From contig PWMO01000499.1 in NCBI GenBank assembly GCA_003558175.1, positions 1 to 8,935 on the forward strand: a DNA stretch of 8,935 bases, in the 5' to 3' direction. The stretch is from Spirochaetaceae bacterium. GTDB taxonomy: Bacteria > Spirochaetota > Spirochaetia > DSM-27196 > PWMO01. Under the pieces are notes generated by a model. That model was given only the letters and a program-made list of their open reading frames with translations, searched no databases and was not told the origin of the DNA. Shown one piece after another: positions 5,632 through 8,935 of the stretch (its first letter is position 1; the number at the start of each line of letters is the position of its first letter). The position numbers and the translations under genes were made by a program.

Positions 5632-6498
5632 ATGGGAAAGAGCGCTTCCACGCGGAGTAACAGTGCGAGCGAGACCCGGCAGAAAGACCAGCGGCCGGTC
5701 AAGCGCATTCTGGTGACCGGCAGCACGGACGGAATCGGGCTTGCCACTGCAATTGACCTGGCGCGGCAGGGACATGAAGTGATCCTGCACGGCAGAAACG
5801 AAGAACGCATCCGGCACGCGACACAACAGCTGTGGGAGCGGGTGCCGGACGCCGCTGTAGAGGCGGTGATCGGTGACTTCTCCAGCCTGCAGCACGTGCG
5901 ACGTGTTGCCGAAGCGGTTATCGCCAATAGCGACCGGCTCGACGTGCTGATCAACAACGCCGCGGTTCTGAGCAAAGAGCGGCGTCTGAGCCAGGACGGC
6001 TTTGAGCTGACCTGGGCGGTGAACCATCTGGCGCCGTTTCTGTTGACCAACCTGCTGCTCACGCTGCTCAAGCGCAGTGCTCCCGCTCGCGTGATCAACG
6101 TGAGCTCAATGGCCCACACCAGCGCACACATCAACTTTGACGATCTGAACTTCGAACGCCGCTACGAGGGCTACGACGCATATGCCGCTTCCAAACTTGC
6201 CAACATCCTGTTTACCTACGAGCTGTCGCGCCGCACCGCGCGCCTCGGAGTTACCGCGAACGCCCTGACTCCCGGCGTGGTGCGAACCAAGCTGCTGCAC
6301 GTCTATTTCTCCGGAGGGACGTCGACCGAGGAGGGGGCGGCAACGCCGGTCTACCTTGCATCCAACCCCGACGTTGAGAACGTCTCAGGCGCCTACTTCG
6401 TCGAGGGGCGTCGCGCCCGCTCGTCGGAAGCCAGCCACAATCAGGAGCTCGCCGAGCGGCTGTGGCAGGTAAGCTCCGAGATGGTCGGCCTGAGCTAA
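5632..6498 (+). CDS. Short-chain dehydrogenase/reductase (SDR), retinol-dehydrogenase-like
   Basis: A 288-residue classical SDR oxidoreductase with all hallmarks. These are the glycine-rich cofactor motif TGSTDGIG (29-36), a following HGRN segment whose Arg suggests NADP(H) preference, the structural NNAA (108-111), the catalytic serine region NVSSMAH (Ser158/159), YAASK with Tyr184 and Lys188, and PGVVRTKL after the active site. The overall pattern (NHLAPFLLTNLLL, VNVSSMAH-type, YAASKLANILF) is closest to the retinol dehydrogenase/WW-oxidoreductase-like branch, whose bacterial members usually have unknown carbonyl or alcohol substrates. The N-terminus has about 22 extra polar residues before the first strand. 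ATG 5632 is preferred over ATG 5623, which overlaps the putative -10, and 5539; no clear Shine-Dalgarno precedes any of them. It is a single gene, divergent from tRNA-Arg. Substrate unknown. Confidence 0.92.
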   Translation: MGKSASTRSNSASETRQKDQRPVKRILVTGSTDGIGLATAIDLARQGHEVILHGRNEERIRHATQQLWERVPDAAVEAVIGDFSSLQHVRRVAEAVIANSDRLDVLINNAAVLSKERRLSQDGFELTWAVNHLAPFLLTNLLLTLLKRSAPARVINVSSMAHTSAHINFDDLNFERRYEGYDAYAASKLANILFTYELSRRTARLGVTANALTPGVVRTKLLHVYFSGGTSTEEGAATPVYLASNPDVENVSGAYFVEGRRARSSEASHNQELAERLWQVSSEMVGLS

Positions 6499-6563
6499 CG
6501 GACAGCCGACCGACATCCTTGCCCGACAACCGGCACCTATGCCGCGAACCGGCGTGGAGAGTT

Positions 6564-6631
6564 GTGACGGAAAAGAGACCCGTGACGAAAACTAGAGTTT
6601 GCGCTACCGTGCACCGTAGGGTACACTACGG
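6564..6631 (+). promoter_or_regulatory. Putative promoter/operator region of the chemoreceptor gene
   Basis: A weak sigma-70-like promoter, TTGCGC (6599-6604), 17-nt spacer, TACACT (6622-6627, 4 of 6), ends 7 nt before ATG 6635. A perfect 6-bp inverted repeat CCGTAG/CTACGG (6614-6619 and 6626-6631) overlaps the -10. Further upstream the direct repeat GTGACG(G)AAAA occurs at 6564-6574 and 6582-6591, 18 bp apart. These could be regulator sites. I do not see a sigma-28-type -10 (GCCGATAA). Confidence 0.35.
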
Positions 6632-6634
6632 GAT

Positions 6635-8251
6635 ATGAAATCCATGTCTATCCGGCTCAAATCGGCTTTCTTCGGGGTCACAGTCATTGTTGCAGTTGTG
6701 GCCGTCGTTGCTGTCTATGCGGTATATCTGTTTCGTGGTGCGGTAGCCGACCTTGCTGCGCTTGACGCGGCAGCTGTAGAGACCGCTTTGCACGGTGCCG
6801 CCGCGATGCTGCTGCGGCAAATGCTGACCATGGCGGTGATCGCGGCTCTGGGTGCCGCGGTCATCTACGTGTTGCTGCTGAAGCGGGCGTTCCGGCCGCT
6901 GGGAGAAATCTCGAGCACACTGAAACGCGTACTGGAGGGAGATTACAACCAACGCGTTTCTACCGGCGGCACCGTCGCGAGAGGCAGGGACGAGGCTGCT
7001 CAAATGGCGCACGGGATGGACGCGCTGGTGGACCGGTTGCGGCAGCTCATTACTTTGCTGCGGAGCGCCTGCGAACAAGTTGATGGAGCCGAGCAGGGCC
7101 TTGCCGATAGTGCCCGGGGTGCCATTGAGCGGATGAAGCTCACGCGAACAAAGACCGCGGATATGAAGGAGCGTGTGCTGCAGCTCAACGGGCGAATAGA
7201 GGAGTCCTCCGGCGCCGTGCAGCGGGTCGGGTCGCAGGTCCAGGTCCTGAACCAGTCGATAGACGAGCAGGTCTCAGCGGTCACGCAGTCCACTGCCGCC
7301 ATCGAGCAGATGTCGGCTTCGCTCGACAACGTCGCCGCAATCACCGCCGCCAAGCGACAGAGCTCGGTCGAGCTGACCCGTCGGGCACAGGACGGCAGCG
7401 ATCAGCTCGCAGAGATGCAGGAAGCAATTCAGGCGGTAGCCGCAAGCGTTGACGATATCGCCGGTTTCGTGGACGTGATCAAGAATATTGCTTCGCAGAC
7501 CAACCTGCTTTCCATGAACGCGGCCATCGAAGCGGCCCATGCCGGAGAGTCGGGCAAGGGGTTTGCCGTAGTTGCCGATGAGATTCGCAAACTTGCTACC
7601 GAAGCGGGGCAGAGTTCCGGCTCGATCACCAAACTCATCAATACCATTATCGAGCGTATTGAGGCGGCGGCGGAACTCAGCACGCAGACGGGAACCGTCT
7701 TTGAGGCAATTGACCATGAAGTGCACGCGGTTGCCGATTCGTTCCAGGAGATCGCGGCAACCACCGAGCAGCTGGCATCCGGCAGCGCCGAGATCCGTCG
7801 CGCGATGACAATGCTGAACGAGATATCGACATCGGTCAAACAGGGCTCTGAGCAGTCGAACAATGTGTCGCGCGAGATCGTGCATGCGATGCGCAATGTG
7901 ATCGAGATTTCGGCCGAGTTGATAGCGCAGGCGGGAGAAATAGACACCGAGACCAGGACCAACGCCGAGGTCCTGGAGCAGGTCGCGGCTGCGACCGCTG
8001 CGCTCGCTTCCCGGATAGCCGAGGTGCAGCGCACTGTCGATGCCGTTTGGTCAGGGCAACACATATCGGGGCGGAACATAACCGAGGCTCCGGCGACTGC
8101 GCCGGAACCCCCGGGCGCTCAGACAGCAGCCGCGCAGGACGCTTTCGATAAGCCGGCGTCGACTGACGGCGTCGGAGATCTCGAAGCGGAGAGCGAAGAG
8201 ACCGGTGTCACCGCAGCCGGCGCGGCCCCCGAGAGCGGCGCGAATCGCTGA
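6635..8251 (+). CDS. Methyl-accepting chemotaxis protein with minimal extracytoplasmic loop
   Basis: A 538-residue chemoreceptor. The N-terminus has a first membrane helix (about 14-33), only about 30 residues outside, and a second helix (about 65-83, [20 protein letters not shown]). A HAMP-like segment follows (about 84-137, [23 protein letters not shown]). A long coiled-coil signalling domain has the hairpin tip [20 protein letters not shown] (285-304) continuing [17 protein letters not shown], which contacts CheA and CheW. The Ser-Met variant and His-Ala-Gly of the tip are of the kind I recall in spirochaete receptors. The last 54 or so residues are Ala/Glu/Pro-rich and probably disordered, without an NWETF-like CheR tether. 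With so small a loop, no ligand-binding domain (Cache, 4HB) is possible outside, so sensing may be through the membrane, HAMP or partner proteins. Start alternatives: ATG 6635, or ATG 6644, which has GGGA (6630-6633) 10 nt upstream. Confidence 0.94.
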   Translation: MKSMSIRLKSAFFGVTVIVAVVAVVAVYAVYLFRGAVADLAALDAAAVETALHGAAAMLLRQMLTMAVIAALGAAVIYVLLLKRAFRPLGEISSTLKRVLEGDYNQRVSTGGTVARGRDEAAQMAHGMDALVDRLRQLITLLRSACEQVDGAEQGLADSARGAIERMKLTRTKTADMKERVLQLNGRIEESSGAVQRVGSQVQVLNQSIDEQVSAVTQSTAAIEQMSASLDNVAAITAAKRQSSVELTRRAQDGSDQLAEMQEAIQAVAASVDDIAGFVDVIKNIASQTNLLSMNAAIEAAHAGESGKGFAVVADEIRKLATEAGQSSGSITKLINTIIERIEAAAELSTQTGTVFEAIDHEVHAVADSFQEIAATTEQLASGSAEIRRAMTMLNEISTSVKQGSEQSNNVSREIVHAMRNVIEISAELIAQAGEIDTETRTNAEVLEQVAAATAALASRIAEVQRTVDAVWSGQHISGRNITEAPATAPEPPGAQTAAAQDAFDKPASTDGVGDLEAESEETGVTAAGAAPESGANR

Positions 8252-8277
8252 GGGCGGCGCGAATCGCTGAGGGCGGC
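8235..8277 (+). repeat. Perfect 19-bp tandem duplication across the chemoreceptor stop codon
   Basis: Bases 8235-8253 are repeated exactly at 8254-8272, and the first five bases of a third copy follow (8273-8277). The unit starts GCGGCGCGAATCGCTGAG and includes the TGA stop (8249-8251). As 19 is not a multiple of 3, the second TGA (8268-8270) is out of frame with the first. Confidence 0.9.
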
Positions 8278-8338
8278 TGCCGCCGCGACGCGCGCCTGCA
8301 CGGCTGCCCGCGACCGTTGCCCGAGACGCGCGTGCGTA

Positions 8339-8357
8339 GGCGCCCGCTTAGGGCGCC
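8339..8357. terminator. GC-rich hairpin between the chemoreceptor and GH13 genes (possible bidirectional terminator)
   Basis: GGCGCCC (8339-8345) pairs fully with GGGCGCC (8351-8357) around a 5-nt loop GCTTA. It begins just 3 nt beyond the stop codon of the minus-strand GH13 gene and about 90 nt after the chemoreceptor stop. On the plus strand a short TTTT occurs about 13 nt downstream (8370-8373); the minus strand has no T-run. Its position suits a convergent terminator. Confidence 0.4.
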
Positions 8358-8360
8358 CGC

Positions 8361-8935
8361 TCAATCCCGTTTTGTGTCGGGCGCGGCGTCGGTCAGCAGC
8401 AGCACCTCGCACGCTTGCAGCGTGGGCAGCCCGATCTGATCGCCCGCGGCGCGGTGAGTGCCGAACAGTACCGTCCAGTTGTGCTCGGCAAATCGATCCC
8501 GCTCGTCCTCCATCATGTACCGCTGAAAGTCGAGCGCCTTGCGCATGCCGAAGTTGAGAAACACCGCCAGGGACTGCACGCGCTCGCCATCCTGGTGATC
8601 GCGCCGGTAGGCCAGCAGATTGCGCGTTCCGGGAATCAGAAACACGATCTCTCCCGATTGCAGCGAGATGTGCTCTTTGCGCAACCGGATGAGGGCGCGG
8701 TAGAAATTGAGTAACGAATCGGAATCCTCAAGCTGGACCGCCACGTTCTTGCGCACGCTGTCACGCGGGATCGGCAGCCAGGGACGCAGGCCGTTTTCTG
8801 TGAAGCCGGCAAACGGGGTGGAGTCCCACTGCATGGGGGTGCGCTCCGGGTCGCGGCCGAACTTACGCACCGGCCAGGTCTTCTTGCCGAACGGATCCTG
8901 CAGGTCGGAGCGCCTGATCGGCAGATTTTCCATAC
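8361..8935 (-). CDS. GH13 family alpha-glucosidase / oligo-1,6-glucosidase-like, C-terminal part (partial)
   Basis: About 191 C-terminal residues are present; the gene starts beyond the right edge of the window. The leading GMENLPIRRSDLQDPFGKK.. corresponds to the 'YGEEIGM...DP.G' segment of GH13 enzymes, so its Met is internal and not a start. GRDPERTPMQWD, AGFTE and PWLPI then match the 'RDg.RtPMqWd...aGFt...PWlpv' block shared by alpha-glucosidases, oligo-1,6-glucosidases and trehalose-synthase-like enzymes. SLLNFYRALIRLRKEHISLQSGE is the usual entry to the C-terminal beta-sandwich domain, where similarity fades. All three catalytic carboxylates and the NHD motif lie upstream, outside the window. 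The family hydrolyses or transfers alpha-glucosidic bonds of oligosaccharides, normally in the cytoplasm. The exact substrate cannot be read from this fragment. It converges on the chemoreceptor gene with a hairpin between them. Confidence 0.9.
   Translation of the reverse strand, partial: MENLPIRRSDLQDPFGKKTWPVRKFGRDPERTPMQWDSTPFAGFTENGLRPWLPIPRDSVRKNVAVQLEDSDSLLNFYRALIRLRKEHISLQSGEIVFLIPGTRNLLAYRRDHQDGERVQSLAVFLNFGMRKALDFQRYMMEDERDRFAEHNWTVLFGTHRAAGDQIGLPTLQACEVLLLTDAAPDTKRD

Noticed and set aside
5446..5632. tRNA locus as the edge of a genomic island
   Set aside because: No integrase, transposase, att-like repeat or compositional break is visible on either side; the neighbours look like ordinary metabolic genes.
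6499..6634. Terminator hairpin after the SDR gene
   Set aside because: Only a 4-bp stem (GCCG/CGGC around 6541-6553) and a direct AACCGGC repeat were found; too weak to call.
8361..8933. Reading the right-edge fragment as a complete 190-residue protein starting at the Met of MENLPIRR
   Set aside because: That Met is internal to the GH13 'G-M-E-N' segment after the conserved YGEEI block; the open frame runs off the window, so the gene is partial.
1..8935. CRISPR array, insertion sequence, toxin-antitoxin or defence system
   Set aside because: No spaced identical repeats, terminal inverted repeats with a transposase, or recognisable defence or toxin proteins occur on either strand.

Overview
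The window looks like ordinary chromosome from a high-GC bacterium, most likely a free-living spirochaete of the Spirochaeta/Alkalispirochaeta type. The lineage call is an inference. It rests mainly on the chemoreceptor hairpin ([29 protein letters not shown] style, which I associate with spirochaetes), the high GC content, and a lactate-oxidase/ETF plus GH13 sugar metabolism that suits a fermentative saccharolytic organism. No prophage, insertion sequence, CRISPR array, plasmid gene or defence gene is visible.

Layout. At 1-209 (+) is the C-terminal end of a GlcD/D-lactate dehydrogenase-type FAD-linked oxidase. It is translationally coupled (TGATG) to a large ORF at 209-2443 (+) that fuses the beta and alpha subunits of an electron transfer flavoprotein. 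Convergent to it, 2480-4285 (-) encodes the ribosome-associated GTPase TypA/BipA. A 212-bp divergent intergenic region with a short tandem repeat separates typA from a two-domain VOC/PhnB-like protein at 4498-5406 (+). A tRNA-Arg(CCT) lies at 5452-5525 (-). Its promoter is back-to-back with a putative promoter for a short-chain dehydrogenase/reductase at 5632-6498 (+). Next comes a chemoreceptor at 6635-8251 (+) with two membrane helices and almost no extracytoplasmic domain. The window ends inside the C-terminal part of a GH13 alpha-glucosidase-type gene (8361-8935, -). No gene-free stretch exceeds 300 bases.

How the genes work together. Only the oxidase-ETF pair shows clear functional linkage. 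It resembles the Acetobacterium-type lactate dehydrogenase/EtfAB complex, in which lactate oxidation is coupled to NAD through a flavin-bifurcating ETF, but here the two ETF subunits are one polypeptide. The other genes look like unlinked single-gene units.

Most worth a second look: the fused ETF, with its Pro/Ala/Gly linker, a five-copy 15-bp repeat inserted between the two EtfA lobes, and replacement of the usually conserved FAD-domain arginine; the shared tRNA/SDR promoter region with a possibly leaderless SDR mRNA; the altered G5 motif in TypA; and a perfect 19-bp tandem duplication across the chemoreceptor stop codon. I found no convincing evidence for an entirely new system.
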